Below, in pieces: positions 21,680 to 33,895 of a stretch of DNA of 64,000 nt. The notes under the pieces were generated by a model that did no database searches, had not been told where the DNA came from, and worked only from the letters and a program-made list of their open reading frames with translations. Positions within the stretch are counted from its first letter, which is position 1, and the number at the start of each line of letters is the position of its first letter. The DNA comes from Odobenus rosmarus divergens (lineage: Eukaryota > Chordata > Mammalia > Carnivora > Odobenidae). Where the stretch lies: contig NW_004450266.1 of NCBI RefSeq assembly GCF_000321225.1, positions 9,407,464 to 9,471,463 on the forward strand, read 5' to 3'. The translations under genes were made by a program, and so were the position numbers.

Positions 21680-22380
21680 TCAGGATCTGCTACCTAATTT
21701 GTGAGACCCAATGCAAAATGTGAATGCAGGGCCCTACTTGAGGGCAGGCAAGTTTATCTCTCCTTCCCACAGGCCCACCACTTTAACCCAGGGTAGGCAG
21801 ATGACTGTTCAGACACTGAAACCTCTCTTCTGTTTCAGGATGTGCTCAGTATCCAGATTAGGCAAGTGGGTACGAGATCCTGTTGAATGTGCAATGGCAC
21901 TGCCAGCAAGTTCAGGGGTGGCTGCCACCTTGCCCAGCCCAAGAAAATTCAAGGTGTGTGCCTGACTCTAAATCCTTGTATACATGTGTCCAAATCAGGT
22001 GGTGGCAGTAGCATTGCAATGGAAGAACATGGGCCTCCCATTGCCACCCTGGGTGGAGGGTCAGCAGTTGTAGGGCAGAGGAAAGAAAAGGAAGCCAGGC
22101 TGGGAGCTTGGGTGCCAGGGAGCAGAAAGCAAGCAACAGAGATGCCCATCCCAAGAATGTGGAAAGGGGGTGGGAGGCAGTATCATTTATGAGCCGAAGT
22201 CCCAGGTCTCCAGGGAATATTCCATTAGATCATCAGGATTCACTTATAAAAAACAAAGACCAAATTATTAAGAATTTCAACATGGCAATCATTGGGTTTC
22301 ACATCCCAAAAGCAAGGACCTTCTTGCCAGGCTCTGATCACTGCATTGGGCACATCCTCATGAAGTGAGCTCTGCTAACC
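21680..22380. repeat. GC-richer block, probable ancient repeat
   Basis: Starts 'ggatctgctacctaatttg' and 'gagacccaatgcaaaatgt', near its end has 'attattaagaatttcaaca' and closes with 'cacatcctcatgaagtgag'. These ends recall an old interspersed repeat, split here by about 400 bases of GC-richer sequence. Several overlapping short frames exist on both strands (21711-22368), as expected from low stop-codon density. None shows a domain. Confidence 0.4.
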
Positions 22381-22755
22381 TTGGCAATAAAGTGTTCTAA
22401 GCAGTAATAGAGAAGCCAAGATTTTCTCTGAATGTTGAGTGTTTACATGTAATGTAGTTTCTGAATTATTCCTGCCTGAGTTAATCAACGAGGCCTCCAA
22501 AAGTTCAGTTGATCCTAATCATATGGGTTATAGTTAAAAATTCTAATTCATTTCTAATAATCCTTCTACTAAGTAAAAGGAAGGAAATATTTTTGAGTAC
22601 CCATTATTGTTATAGGTAAGTTCATATTAAATCATCATATATTCCTTCTAAAGTGATAATATCCCAATTAATCATTAATTCAGTGACTCTTGAGTTACCA
22701 GTAAATACCTATTGAGTATCTACTAAATTTTGGACACTGTGGCAGTAGTTTGTTC

Positions 22756-22985
22756 CTGCAATGTGCTGAGCACAGAACTTCACTTAATCCTCACAGTCAC
22801 TCTGCAAAATCAGTATTTTTATCTCCATTTTTTTTAGATGATAGCATTTGATGCCTATAGAGATTAAATTACTTGTTCCTGTTCTCACAACATACAAGTA
22901 TCAGAGGTTTAACTTGAACTTGGGTCTCTATGACTTTCACCTATAAGCTTTCCTTCTTATATAATGCCATTTTTTTTAAAACAAA
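22756..22985 (-). repeat. MIR SINE fossil
   Basis: 'cttaatcctcacagtcact', 'tatttttatctccattttt', 'gagattaaattacttgttc' and 'gaacttgggtctctatgac' are the reverse-complement MIR blocks in order. Confidence 0.8.
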
Positions 22986-23435
22986 ACAAAAAAACAAACA
23001 AAAAACCCTGTTGTTCAGTCTCTATGGATACTTCTCCAACACATTCTCTGTAATTCTAATCTAGAGTTGTCTTCAATTTTGAGCAATCCTGCAAGTGTGT
23101 TCATGCTTACCAGTTTTGATACAGCTCATCATTGTGATGCGCAATGAGAACAGGGGGATGTGGGACTTGCACCATATTTGGCCTATTTACATGTCTCTCT
23201 GACCAAAGTGGTTATATCAATGGCTTTCAGTTACTTGCATTTTTTTGTTTTTTATCATATTCATCTCTCAATCTGAATTAACTGCTCCTTTTGCTGATAT
23301 GGTTTATTTGTTATATACACTATTTTACTTTCAAACCCGTGTTGGCAAATGTCTTCAATACTTCCCCACACTAGAATGTGAGGAAAGGTAGGAGAGTTTG
23401 TGTAAGAAATGGGGATATTTACTGAGTTAACTACC
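22986..23435. other. No gene or clear repeat seen
   Basis: An A/C-rich run (22978-23006) is followed by unique sequence. Confidence 0.35.
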
Positions 23436-23560
23436 ATACAAAGGTCTTTCTGTTCTTATTGCATTTAATTCTCACAACCACTCTATAAATTGGGTGTTAT
23501 TATTCCCATTTTCTCCAAAGAAACTTAGAGAAAATATGATATAACCAAAGAAAATCTATT
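23436..23560 (-). repeat. MIR fragment
   Basis: 'ttaattctcacaaccactc', 'tattattcccattttctcc' and 'aaagaaacttagagaaaat' match reverse-complement MIR. Confidence 0.7.
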
Positions 23561-24140
23561 TGGTCAACACATAACAGGTATCTACTTTAGTCAGGTATGG
23601 TGTTAGTGAACATAATGGCAAATAAAAGAGATACAGCCAATAAGCAACAGATCATGCCCCAAAGTCAAAGCTCTTCTGTATCAAAGTGCATACTCCTTCC
23701 AAAACAGAAGGGTGAGTACCATTCATTTTTTTTTTTAATTTTTACCATTACATAGCATGTTGGCATACACATATTAGATACGCTATAAAGTGTGAACTTA
23801 ATAATTACTGCCCCGACTCATTATTAAACAAAGAACACTTTCTTGATTTTTCAGAGGATGAGTTCAGACTGAACTAGCACAGAAAAACTAACTGAACAGG
23901 CATCCTAACATGGAGAAAATACCAGCAGCAATTGTCCCTGGATGTCACCAGCTTCAACACATTGCTAATGAGAGCTCTGTCATCTGTTTGATGACTATGT
24001 GGTCCCCTCAGTTTTATGCACTTCTGTGGCCAGAGACTGTACCCCTAACCCCAGCCAGCTGTCTCTGCAATTTATTCTGCTGATGATTAGGCAGTCTACG
24101 CCAAAAAGTATGGTTGGATTCACTTAGAATCACACACTGC
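23561..24140. other. No gene or clear repeat seen
   Basis: Unique sequence with no supported feature. Confidence 0.35.
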
Positions 24141-24285
24141 AACACAGAAAAGGCTTTTTAGATTATACAGTTCATCCTAATATTCCAGATCAGGAAACAG
24201 ACCAAGGTTATGGGAATTTTTCAAAGACAAAAGGTCAAGTAGTAGCAGAGCCAAAGTTAGAACTTGCATCTCGTAGCTACTATAT
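24141..24285 (-). repeat. MIR fragment
   Basis: 'gatcaggaaacagaccaag', 'agacaaaaggtcaagtagt' and 'agcagagccaaagttagaa' match reverse-complement MIR. Confidence 0.65.
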
Positions 24286-24394
24286 AAAAGCATAACAGGT
24301 ATCTAACCACAAAGGAGTGTGTACTCTCTTCTGCATTTATCTCTGTGTAATTTTGTGATGATACTCTATGACTAGACAATGATTTGCATGTTAT

Positions 24395-24575
24395 AAGTTC
24401 TTTGATCTTCACAGCAATTTGGGGTATGTTTAGGGAAGCTACTACCATATCAGTTTTCTAGATGTGAAAACTGAAATCAAGTGACTTCCCTGTGGTTAAA
24501 AGCATCACTAAAGTCTGTGCTACGGCCATAATTCTCACCCTCTGAATTTTAACCTATTGCTCTCTCAGTATACCG
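24395..24575 (-). repeat. MIR fragment
   Basis: 'ttgatcttcacagcaattt', 'agatgtgaaaactgaaatc' and 'aagtgacttccctgtggtt' follow the reverse-complement MIR order. Confidence 0.65.
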
Positions 24576-24694
24576 TGTTCCTTCTCCAGGTAATATCTTT
24601 AGGTAATCAACAAGATTCCAAGATATTATTTTGAATCTTGTAAACCATTCTTCCAGATGTTCACTATAGTATAATTCACACAGAATGAGAAATG

Positions 24695-24900
24695 TTTAGG
24701 AAGAGCTTGGTTCTAAAGCTGATTCCACCAATTATTACCTGTGTGGCCTTGGGCAAATCACTTAACTTTCCTTTTTATAATCTCTAAAATTGGGGTTATA
24801 ATATAATTGATATATTTAACCCACAAGAGTGTTGATAGGTTCAAATAAAATGATCTGTATGAATCCTATAAACAGGGTGCTTTGTAAATGCTGTAGGTAG
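24695..24900 (+). repeat. MIR SINE fossil, well preserved
   Basis: 'attacctgtgtggccttgg', 'gcaaatcacttaactttcc', 'tctctaaaattggggttat' and 'gggtgctttgtaaatgctg' match MIR closely. It faces the opposite way to the MIR copies just upstream. Confidence 0.85.
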
Positions 24901-25340
24901 AGGGATATTTGTAAATTCCCAGATATGAGAGGTCTAAGTAGGTGATGTTACACTTTTAATACTAACTTCTTCTGATATGATATATATACATATATCTTTT
25001 TCTAAGACTTTCTTTATTGGTCTGGACCTAAATACTTTCAAAGCATTTCACTTCTGGATAGAAGCAAGAAAAAAATGTGAGAGAGAGAATTTAATACTAT
25101 TCTGGTTGCCATATAGTTATAATTGCTTACAAGTAAGAAATGACTAACTATAATGTCACTTCAACATATAAAAAAGATGCACTGGATTTTTAAAATATTA
25201 TTTTAGTAATGTTTTAAATTTCTTTCTTTCAAATAGCCAATGGTTTGAATAATGTAATGAAAGAAAAGGAATAATAGTGTCACTTTATTGACATGTGACT
25301 CTATACAATGAAAATAGTCAAATCAAGAAGTGATCCATTT
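24901..25340. other. AT-rich unique DNA
   Basis: No supported gene or repeat; a short TATA-rich run lies near 24.98 kb. Confidence 0.35.
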
Positions 25341-25870
25341 AATATTTATAACAGATATGCGTTGACCTACAGAACAATGTGTTAGATTCCTTAGATGATG
25401 CAAAAACTAGACATTAGATAATTAGACATTATGGCTACCATTAAGAAGCCAATGATCTAGTTGGAGGTAAAAGACTATCATTCAAAACAGAATAAGAAAA
25501 TATTTGTTTATTTATCTAACTAACAAAGATTTGATGATCAATTGTTTGTGAATAGTTGTGCTTGTCCATAAGATGCCTCTAGTTTAATGAGGAAAAAAAG
25601 CAATTCAAAAATATTTGCCAAACAGAGTGATGTTAAGTTACAGCAAGAGCCTAACATTTGTTGAACAAAGGGAAGCGTGATTCAACGTGCTTATGAAGGA
25701 CAGGGAAACCTTCACAAATAGAAGACATTTCAACTGACTTTTGAAGAATAATGATTTTTACCAGATAGATAAGAGGTAACGAAGGTATTTACAGACAAAG
25801 AAAAAACATGTGCAAACTCAAGGAAAGGTAAAGCAGTACTTAGAAACAATATCAGCGGGTTTTGTTTTAT
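25341..25870 (+). repeat. L2-like ancient repeat
   Basis: Same kind of repeat as at 20.6 kb. 'gaagccaatgatctagttg', 'agggaagcgtgattcaacg', 'agacatttcaactgacttt' and 'gtgcaaactcaaggaaagg' parallel the stretch describing a 'gaaggtgacatttgagc' and 'caagtgcaaaggcc' order in that family. Confidence 0.5.
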
Positions 25871-25944
25871 AAGTCTTCCTGGAATTCCATTCTCTGAATT
25901 CCCTTCCCATCTTAATTTTTGGTAGGAAGATATCTTCATTCTTT

Positions 25945-26190
25945 GAGACTCACTTCACACATCAATCCATGAATCCCTAATTTGAATTTATTGTTTCCTC
26001 TTTTCCTAATAGTAGCTTGTCTCCACCCCTATAGCTGGTAGCATTGTATTAAATTTGCCTGCTTACTTGTTTGTTCCACTAGTATATTAGTATCTCAAAT
26101 ATAGAAATTATCTCATTCATTTGATGCCCTAATTACCCACCACTGTTTTTGGCATATGATGGTACTTCAAATACTGATTAAATGACATGT
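25945..26190 (+). repeat. L2 3'-end fossil
   Basis: 'gagactcacttcacacatc', 'ttgcctgcttacttgtttg' and 'cactgtttttggcatatga' then 'tggtacttcaaatactgat' match the L2 3' terminal order. Confidence 0.6.
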
Positions 26191-27135
26191 GGAAGAAAAA
26201 ATTAACTGTAAGAATCAATTTTTTTCCACACATTAAAGGGGAGTATTTTTTACTTCAAGTTAAAAATTCCATTCACACAGTACTCATATAGAGTCATTGT
26301 ATGAATTTCAAATCTAGGAAGGAATATGGAATTTTTTTCCTCCCAGGTTCTCTATAGATTTGTGATTAACCAACTATAAGCATAACCCTGGAGGAATGCG
26401 AAAATGTCTCAGTGGGCTGTAGGTTTTTCAAAAACAATTCCTAAGAATCCACCATCCCTCACTTGTTATATCCTTTAACCAGTACTGCGGATTTCTCCTG
26501 CCAACCCCACCTGACAATATGACTCCAATTTAAAAATTATTATTATCTTTGGGTTTTACAATTACCATGGCAATCTTTCTTTCTCATCTATATCATTACA
26601 AAACTATATACATTTCAAAACTGAACAGAATTGTTTGTTTTAAAGCCAGAGCTATAAAACTGGTTTCCATCAAAACAAAAGCAGTAATCCTGTCCTTAAA
26701 ATTTACCATCAATGATAAATGAAACACCACAATGTCTATAAACATCTCTATGTATTTCTCGGAATAAAGTACCCTATTATTTCTATCATGCTGCGATCCT
26801 CGTTCTTTCATACAGTAATGGGAGGAATATAAAATTGGAAAGGTTAAGAATCACTGTTCCACAGCAGTATTATGGGTCCTCATGTGATTAGTACGTGACA
26901 ACACAGACAGACTAGTCTTCAAGTCCTTAGTTAAATAATTATTGAGCATCCATTATCAAATTCATGGTGAGAAAGAAAAGGAAAAATAATTGTTTCAGTT
27001 CTCCAATGTTCTTACTCTGTTAAAAGACTAGAAATACATTTAAAATTAACTTTCTCACCTATAAACATTTGACACGGATTGGATGTGATGATAATATGTG
27101 TCTAATGAATGAGATGCTCCTCTGTTCAAGGCTCC
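26191..27135. other. Unique AT-rich DNA
   Basis: Nearly 1 kb without a supported gene or repeat. Confidence 0.4.
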
Positions 27136-27315
27136 ATGACTGGCAGTTCTCACATTATCACGTATTTAAAACTACTGATAGGCAACGACTTTCTCCACTT
27201 TACATTGAAATTCAGACTCAGAGAGTCTAAGAAAGTTGTTCTGTATCAAACAACTGGTGAGAGCAAAGTGATAATTACCTCTAAGGTCCAAACTCCTGGC
27301 TGCTGCTTGTTTTTA
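27136..27315 (-). repeat. MIR fragment
   Basis: 'ctttctccactttacattg', 'aaattcagactcagagagt' and 'ggtccaaactcctggctgc' match reverse-complement MIR. Confidence 0.6.
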
Positions 27316-27486
27316 TAAGTAAAGGTTTTTTGGAAGACAGCCACACTTGTTCATTTATTTATTGTCTATGGCTGCTTTTACACTAAAACACATTTTCATA
27401 GTTGTAACAGAGACTATGTGCCTAGAAAGGCCTAAATTGTTTACTATCTGGCCATATAGAAAAAAATTGCTGAACCCTCCTCTAGA
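27316..27486. mobile_element. hAT-type DNA transposon fossil
   Basis: 'agacagccacacttgttca', 'tattgtctatggctgcttt', 'gtaacagagactatgtgcc' and 'tttactatctggccatata', closing with 'ttgctgaaccctcctctag', follow a widespread mammalian non-autonomous hAT (MER1-group/Charlie-like) element. One terminal half is missing. The family name is from memory. Confidence 0.6.
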
Positions 27487-27830
27487 GCATTAAATAATAA
27501 ACAGAAAACCAATGATTTATTTAGTACTCTTATGCTGTCATGTTTATGCTTAGGGCACTGTAAATATTCAAAATGTAAGACCCTGAGTCCTTTCTTAAAG
27601 GATCCTAGAACTTATCCAAAGGGTAAAATACAAAAGAAAAAAACAAAAAACAAACCATAATAGGATGAGCACATAACCATTCTCTATCAATCATTCACCC
27701 TCCTGATATTCCTAGAGGAAAAAAAAAAGAAGTTTAATACATAAAATAATTTCATTTTTAGTGGCCGGGCTATCTTAATAATGGAAAAACTGTCAAAGGG
27801 ACCTAAATGGTGGGCATAAATGTTCACAAA
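27487..27830. other. No gene or clear repeat seen
   Basis: Unique sequence with A-rich runs. Confidence 0.35.
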
Positions 27831-28176
27831 CATTTATTTTTTTCTTTTTCCTAACAAACAGGTAGATTACATTTCATAGCTTCTTTTGCAGTGTGGTGTG
27901 ACCGTGTGTCTGATATAAACAGAAGTATTACATATCATTCTGAGGCCAAGCTTTTCAAGAGGTGTGCATGCTTCCTACATGCCTCCATGCTACTTCCCCT
28001 GCTGGCTGGGTGTAATGGTAACAAGACCATAGAAGATAGTGAAGCCAGAAGAAAACAGGTCTTTGCAAAGAAGACAACTGCTTACAGATCAGAAACATCC
28101 ACCTCAGGCTGTTGTTTGAGCCATTATAAATTTTGGGTCTACTTATTATTGCAGAATATCCTATGCTAAATAATAT
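27831..28176 (+). repeat. Ancient interspersed repeat, family uncertain (copy 3 of 3)
   Basis: 'gattacatttcatagcttc', 'ggtgtgaccgtgtgtctga' and 'tttgagccattataaattt' parallel the copies at 6.63 and 16.08 kb. A 92-codon frame at 27891-28169 lies wholly within it and is not a gene. Confidence 0.5.
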
Positions 28177-28192
28177 AAGAATTAGTACTTTG

Positions 28193-28399
28193 TTGTTGTT
28201 TTTTTTTATAGATTTTTATTTATTTACTTAACAGAGAGAGAGAGACAGCGAGAGAGGGAACACAAGCAGAGGGAGTGGGAGAGAGAGAAGCAGGCTTTCC
28301 GCGGAGCAGGGAGCCCGATGCGGGGCTCAATCCCAGGACCCAGGGACCATGACCTGAGCCGAAGGCAGATGCTTAACAACTGAGCCACCCAGGCGCCCC
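28193..28399 (-). mobile_element. Can-SINE, full length, perfect target-site duplication
   Basis: The minus strand begins 'ggggcgcctgggtggctcag' and carries 'aggtcatggtccctgggtc' and 'gggattgagccccgcatcgg', a CT-rich region and an A-rich tail. The 16-bp repeat 'aagaattagtactttg' at 28177-28192 and 28400-28415 is identical. Both the perfect repeat and near-consensus body mark it as one of the youngest insertions here. Confidence 0.97.
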
Positions 28400-28415
28400 A
28401 AGAATTAGTACTTTG

Positions 28416-30467
28416 AAGTGAGGTGTTGCTGTGATAACAAAAATATAAACTATGTGCTATTGGAAGGTGACAAGGAAATATGAACTAGAGCCTGGCAAAA
28501 CAGAGATCCATTTAATTCAGTGGTAAAATAGTTGGTAAAGCTCTTGCTTGTTAATAACTCAAAAGGCAGACCAAGGGCCTAGAAGTCTACAGTTTAAGGG
28601 GAGAAAGGTGGAAAAAGACAAAATATTAGTGTGTATTAGCTGTTACTTCCCATGTTAAGCAAGACATTAAACAAAAAGGATGAGCTCTGCCAAGAATTAT
28701 TTGCTTTGAGAGCACAAATGGAAGGAAAGAGAGAATCTAGAAAATTTTGGGACTTGCAGAGTTGGAAAAGTTCATTGTTTCTGGATTTAAAATAGTAGGA
28801 AATGGTAGGACAAATACTTTAAGGAATGGAAATCTATTAACAATTCTAAATTGAACACAGGGATTAAGACCTTGGGCAAAAATCAGATTAAGAATAAAAC
28901 AGAAAGGAGAGGGGGAGACAGGGAGAGAGAGAGAGAGAGAGAATCAGAGAAGGGAGTACACGGAGGTGAGGAAGCAGCAAAGAAATATGCAGATCGGAGT
29001 TCTATATTTAGGAAAGAAATTTGGTTGTGTTGACTGATTGTATGTAAACATGATAGTTACAGAAGCAAATGGATTAAAACCCTTAAAATTTTCAAGGGAA
29101 TTCATATTGTCACAAAAGCCCATGACTGGTAAACAGTCCTCAGACCTCTTAATCCTCACTGACAAGAAGCAGCCCAGAGAGTATACTCTGCAAAACCCAC
29201 TTCAGATCTCCAATGAGGATACTGAACAAGAAAAAACTTTCCAGAATTTAGAACCAGGGGCTGTGCAAAACAAAGAGAAGGGAATTATCTCAGAGAGCAG
29301 ATCCAGTTTCCATTTAAAGGACTTTTTAACTACAGAGTTTTTCACAATATGTGAATAAGATTCCATCAGTGGTGTGGACCAGTGACTGCCATGGTTTCCA
29401 CCTTTTTCCATCTCTAACAACTTTTACTGTGGGTACTCTGTCCTGTACCTACAGTTGCGTACTATGAGGTGTGTGTGTGCACGCATGTATGTTTATAGGT
29501 TTCTTAAGCACAAGAGCACTCATGTGAACCTGAATGACAATTCTGCATATGACCAAATGTCCTAGTCTGATGGATACTTTCACTTGATGGGAAAGATGGT
29601 TAAGACAGCACCAGTCAGCTTCTGTTAAAGATACATGGAGGGGCGAGGTCACTGTTTTCTAGCATCCGATTAGAAGAGAAGTCACTGCCAACAGAATCGG
29701 GATATAATTTATGTCAATTCCCCCATTACTATATAAATACATTTAGTGATAGAAAGCTATTGTGCTTTGTGCATTTATTTAATAGATACTAATTAAGTCC
29801 TACCATGTTCACATTTATAGGAAAGGGGGAAGAAGAGAACTACTAGGGATGAATACCTATGTGTAAGGAACTGTACTGGAAACAAAACCACTTCTGAAAA
29901 ACCACCTGATAGGTCTTGCTTTCAACTTATGCCTCTTTCCATTCTTTTCTGTGAAGTCAGCTCAGCAACTCTTCTGTATTTTCAAACAATCTAAGCTTTC
30001 TTATTCCCCACCTCATTTCCAGATCCAAATTCTTTTCTGAATACTTTCCCATTTGTCTTTTGAAAAATATTTAATTCCTTAAAGACTTTATACAGCATTT
30101 AAATTACTTTCAATTGTTTTACAATACTAGTGGCAAAGATACGGGGACAAACTTGCACTTACTGACTGATAGGTACTAGCAATAAAACCAAAGAGGGCCA
30201 CTCTAGAACCATGGTGTTATTTTGTGGTATGCAAATTTAAAGTAGTAAGGACTTTCTTAATTGAGTGCAGGAAGTTATTCAGAGTTGTTACACTGTGTTG
30301 TTATATAGTGCTTAGAAGTGCTTCTACAAGCAGATGATTGATTAATTACACTGTAAGCTTTCCAAGATCCCTTATCAGTCTTTTGTATTAAAGCTACTTA
30401 TCCTTCCAACATATATGGCCTCTTAACTAGAGTTTTGTTATTTTTTATCATTAGAAAATTTTTAATT
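28416..30467. other. Unique DNA with a GA-rich tract
   Basis: About 2 kb without a supported gene. A GA-rich stretch lies at 28905-28950 with a pure (GA)n core. A 106-codon plus-strand frame at 29038-29358 has no recognisable domain, start context or splice support, and I do not call it. Confidence 0.4.
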
Positions 30468-30680
30468 GACGAACCATGAGAGACTATGGACTCTGAGAAA
30501 CAAACTGAGGGTTCTAGAGGGGAAGGGGGTGGGGGGTTGGGTTAGCCTGGTGATAGGTATTAAAGAGGGCACATACTGAATGGAGCACTGGGTGTTATAC
30601 GCAAACAATGAATCATGGAACACTACATCAAAAACTAATGATATAATGTATGGTGATTAACATAACATAAAAAAAAGAAC
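30468..30680 (+). mobile_element. L1 3' UTR fragment, 5'-truncated
   Basis: Matches the carnivore L1 3' UTR: 'gacgaaccatgagagacta', 'actgagggttctagagggg', a G-rich run (30519-30541), 'ggagcactgggtgttatac', 'atgaatcatggaacactac' and 'tatggtgattaacataaca', then oligo(A). Reverse complements of the same blocks appear at 35.5 and 50.2 kb. Confidence 0.92.
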
Positions 30681-32535
30681 ACAGAATCAGCTGTTCTTTA
30701 CTTCAGTTGATTTTAGCATTAAATTTCTCCTAAAATAAGCAGACGCCTATACTCTGGCAACCTTCAAAGAGAGAATTTTTATGAACTTAACTTATTAGGA
30801 AAAATTACCAAACACTGTACATCCCTGCTGATTGCTGTAGATATACAATTCTACTGTTGGCAAAAAAGCACTAGAACTCATATATTTAATTTTTTTATAA
30901 CAAAATGTGTGGATGTAGTCAATTGTAATTATCTGTACACTTCAAATGGCTCAATAATGCTTGGATTATATATATATTAATAATTTATATTTAATCTACA
31001 TATCCATCATTCTATTGAGAGAGTAATTATTGTGAAATCTACTTTAATTCTTCAATCACTGTTTTAAAACACTCAGAAATTCAGAGCATTATTGCAATTG
31101 ATAAGAAGAGTAAGCTGATAGAAGGTAATTTATGCTGTGGATTACAATACCTAATATTTTATTCTTACAATTAAAATATACCAAAAAAAAGAAAGTTTTT
31201 AATTGAGTTTCACAATTCTTTAGACTCTAAAGGCTACTTCAAATCAGGAATAAAGACTGCCAATATCTAAGGCATATGATGTTATATATGTAAACATTGG
31301 CAGACCATTAAATATAGAAGTATTATAAGTTTAAATCTAGTCACTAAAGAAAAATTCTAGAGCTATGACTCTAGTAAATAATGTTGCTGTTCATTAGCCT
31401 CACATTATGTTTTGCCATCGGTATCTTTCATTCAGCATTCTCTACCTAAAACAGTGGCTGAACACACAACAAATGTCAGGTCAATCATTCCATTCTTTGA
31501 CGCTAACATTCATAGATCTAAATTTCACCAAAAACAAATGCAAATACTCAACAGGTGACATATAAAAGAAGTAGACAAGTAGTTTTGGCAATAGGTGATT
31601 ATCATATATGCCTTTCATTAATTGATTAAAATTAATAATGACGATACTAATGATGTTCAGTTAAACTTTATTGAATCAAATTCCATTATAGTGTTGATAA
31701 TAAAAATTTCATTATAAGCTCTTCACTGACAGTGGGATGGCATTTTCATATATTTACTATACTTTGATATCTCTTTCAGTTTGTGACTTTGGTAAATTAA
31801 TTTCACATCACTTGTTTTATGAGTTGACTTTCTGTAGAATAAAGAACTTAAATTACACACTCTAAAATGAGTCTATTAGCTCAACATTAATATAGGAGAT
31901 TGCAGAGTTTTGGTATTTTAAAATGTTAGATAATAAACACTCATTCAGAACCATATAATAAGCACCTTTGGAGTTATACACAGTATGTTATCTGAGGGGC
32001 AAAATGATAGGTTTTATGATGTCTAATCTAAATTATCTTATCCATGGACCTTATATTAAAAAGGGAGGGGGATGGCATTCTTCTGTGATGAAGGATATCA
32101 AATGAATCCAGTCCCTTAAAACCATCATGACAAAAGTCATAAAAGAGCTATTCCCTGCTCTATTATATTGAATATAGCTCTACTATCACAATCATCTTAA
32201 CTATAAAATAGTGAGATTCTTACCCATAAGAGCATATCCCATCAGACTACATGGTATACTACAGGTGCTTGATAAGTATATTGAATTTATCTAAATCTAA
32301 ATTAGTTATTTCAGCTTTGCTTGAAATCAAAGTATGATAAATTTTGTATGGTTTTATATACACATTTACATATATATGCATATGTATATATGTAACAAGA
32401 ATGTGATAAGAATGTCTATCATCCTACAGGAAAACCTGATTACTTGACTAATTAAGAGATGGAAAGTGAGAGAGAGAGAGGTTTAATTTTTTTTAATTTA
32501 AATTGAAACAGTAAGGTATGAGCGAGGTGAACTAG
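30681..32535. other. AT-rich unique DNA
   Basis: About 1.85 kb of very AT-rich sequence; no gene, RNA or repeat recognised apart from short TA-rich runs. Confidence 0.4.
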
Positions 32536-32705
32536 ATAGAGCACGGATGAAAAGCCATAGGATTTAGTTCCACATGGACTTAGAGGAATGTGACCTGAGG
32601 TAAATTACTTAAAATCCCTAAACCTCAATTCCCTCATATAGAAACCAAATTGTAATAATTCTTGTAAAGATGAGAATGTAAAAATGCTTAAGAAAATATA
32701 TTTAA
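32536..32705 (+). repeat. MIR fragment
   Basis: 'ggaatgtgacctgaggtaa', 'attacttaaaatccctaaa', 'cctcaattccctcatatag' and 'gtaaagatgagaatgtaaa' follow the MIR order. Confidence 0.6.
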
Positions 32706-33490
32706 CACAAATTATGTTTGAAATTGCAAATGTGCATCATGAACATGTAGTTATGAAAATACAGTCAGTTAACAAGAATCTAATGCATATATGTAAAAGA
32801 CTACTAATTCACAAATGTGTGAGGCATACTTTCAAACATACACATACACACAGATAAATGTACACATAAGCACACATCATGCAAATTATATACTGTATGC
32901 ACATCCACAAACACAAATCAAAATACTTATGTTCATGCATGCAGTTATTGCTAAGATAAACTCCTCCCAAAGAAGGAACTCTTACAAAAATATGCACTCT
33001 TCTATATAATTCTTTATTTCAATAAGGTTAAACATTATTTGGTAAAGTTTTCTGCTTTGATCAGATATGCAAACAAGTAAAATCCTCTAGGTAAAAGATA
33101 CAGCACTTATTAAATGCAAACGTGTGGGTAGTGTCAGAAACATCCTCATTAGTGATGGCTTTGGCATCACACAGCACCTCAGTCATTCAAGTATTCAAGC
33201 TGCCCGCCAATGAGGAGGCACCCTTCTAGAGCCTTCACCCCAACTACTGCGGGTTTCTGCCACTGGCCTAGTTCCTCACTCCCATTCAAGAAGTAGTAAG
33301 ATTTCTGCCCTGCTTAAGTATTTATCTTTAGACACACTGGCTGTAATGTTTTCAGACCTAGCATACAATAACCAGGCTTCATTTGTCCAGCTTTTGTGGG
33401 ATAATTGCCTGTGCTTAAATATGTCACACAAAGCTTTGTGACACCTAAGGCAGATCATATTAAGTAATAATAGGGAGCATTTGTTCTTTG
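32706..33490. other. No gene or clear repeat seen
   Basis: Unique sequence with short CA-rich runs near 32.83 kb; overlapping 60-65-codon frames are not supported. Confidence 0.35.
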
Positions 33491-33690
33491 TTCAAAGTGT
33501 TTTCTCTTTCATAACTCCTTCGATATCCTAACAACATTTCCAATGCAGCAGACACTATTATTTGCATTTATCAGAGGAGGGGATAGAGGCACAGAATGGG
33601 GTCAAATGACCCAAAGTCATTTTCAGATAATTTGGTAAAGTCAAAATTCAACTCCCAGAGAGCCAAGAGATTAACTATTTTACTAGGAGA
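33491..33690 (-). repeat. MIR SINE fossil
   Basis: 'actattatttgcatttatc', 'gatagaggcacagaatggg' and 'gtcaaaattcaactcccag' are reverse-complement MIR blocks. Confidence 0.7.
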
Positions 33691-33699
33691 ATAATCTTG

Positions 33700-33860
33700 A
33701 TTCTTCTAACAATCAATTCACTTCAACTTCTTCACCTGTAGAGCTCTTGCCGGGTCATTAAATAAATCAGCTAAGTAAACTGTGCAGCACAAGGTCAGCA
33801 TGTAGCAGCAGCTCTGTAAAGCCGAGGGACACTGTATTGTTAATAATAGTAGTAGCGGCC
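33700..33860 (+). repeat. Possible MIR fragment with a (TAG)n-like end
   Basis: 'acttcaacttcttcacctg', 'aactgtgcagcacaaggtc' and the degenerate TAG repeats at 33848-33895 fit a diverged plus-strand MIR. Confidence 0.4.
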
Positions 33861-33895
33861 ATGGTAGCGGTAGTAACAGTACCAGGAGTAGGAGG

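Noticed and set aside
29038..29358. 106-codon plus-strand open frame in unique DNA
   Set aside because: No recognisable domain or exon signals. One isolated frame of this size is expected by chance in 64 kb.
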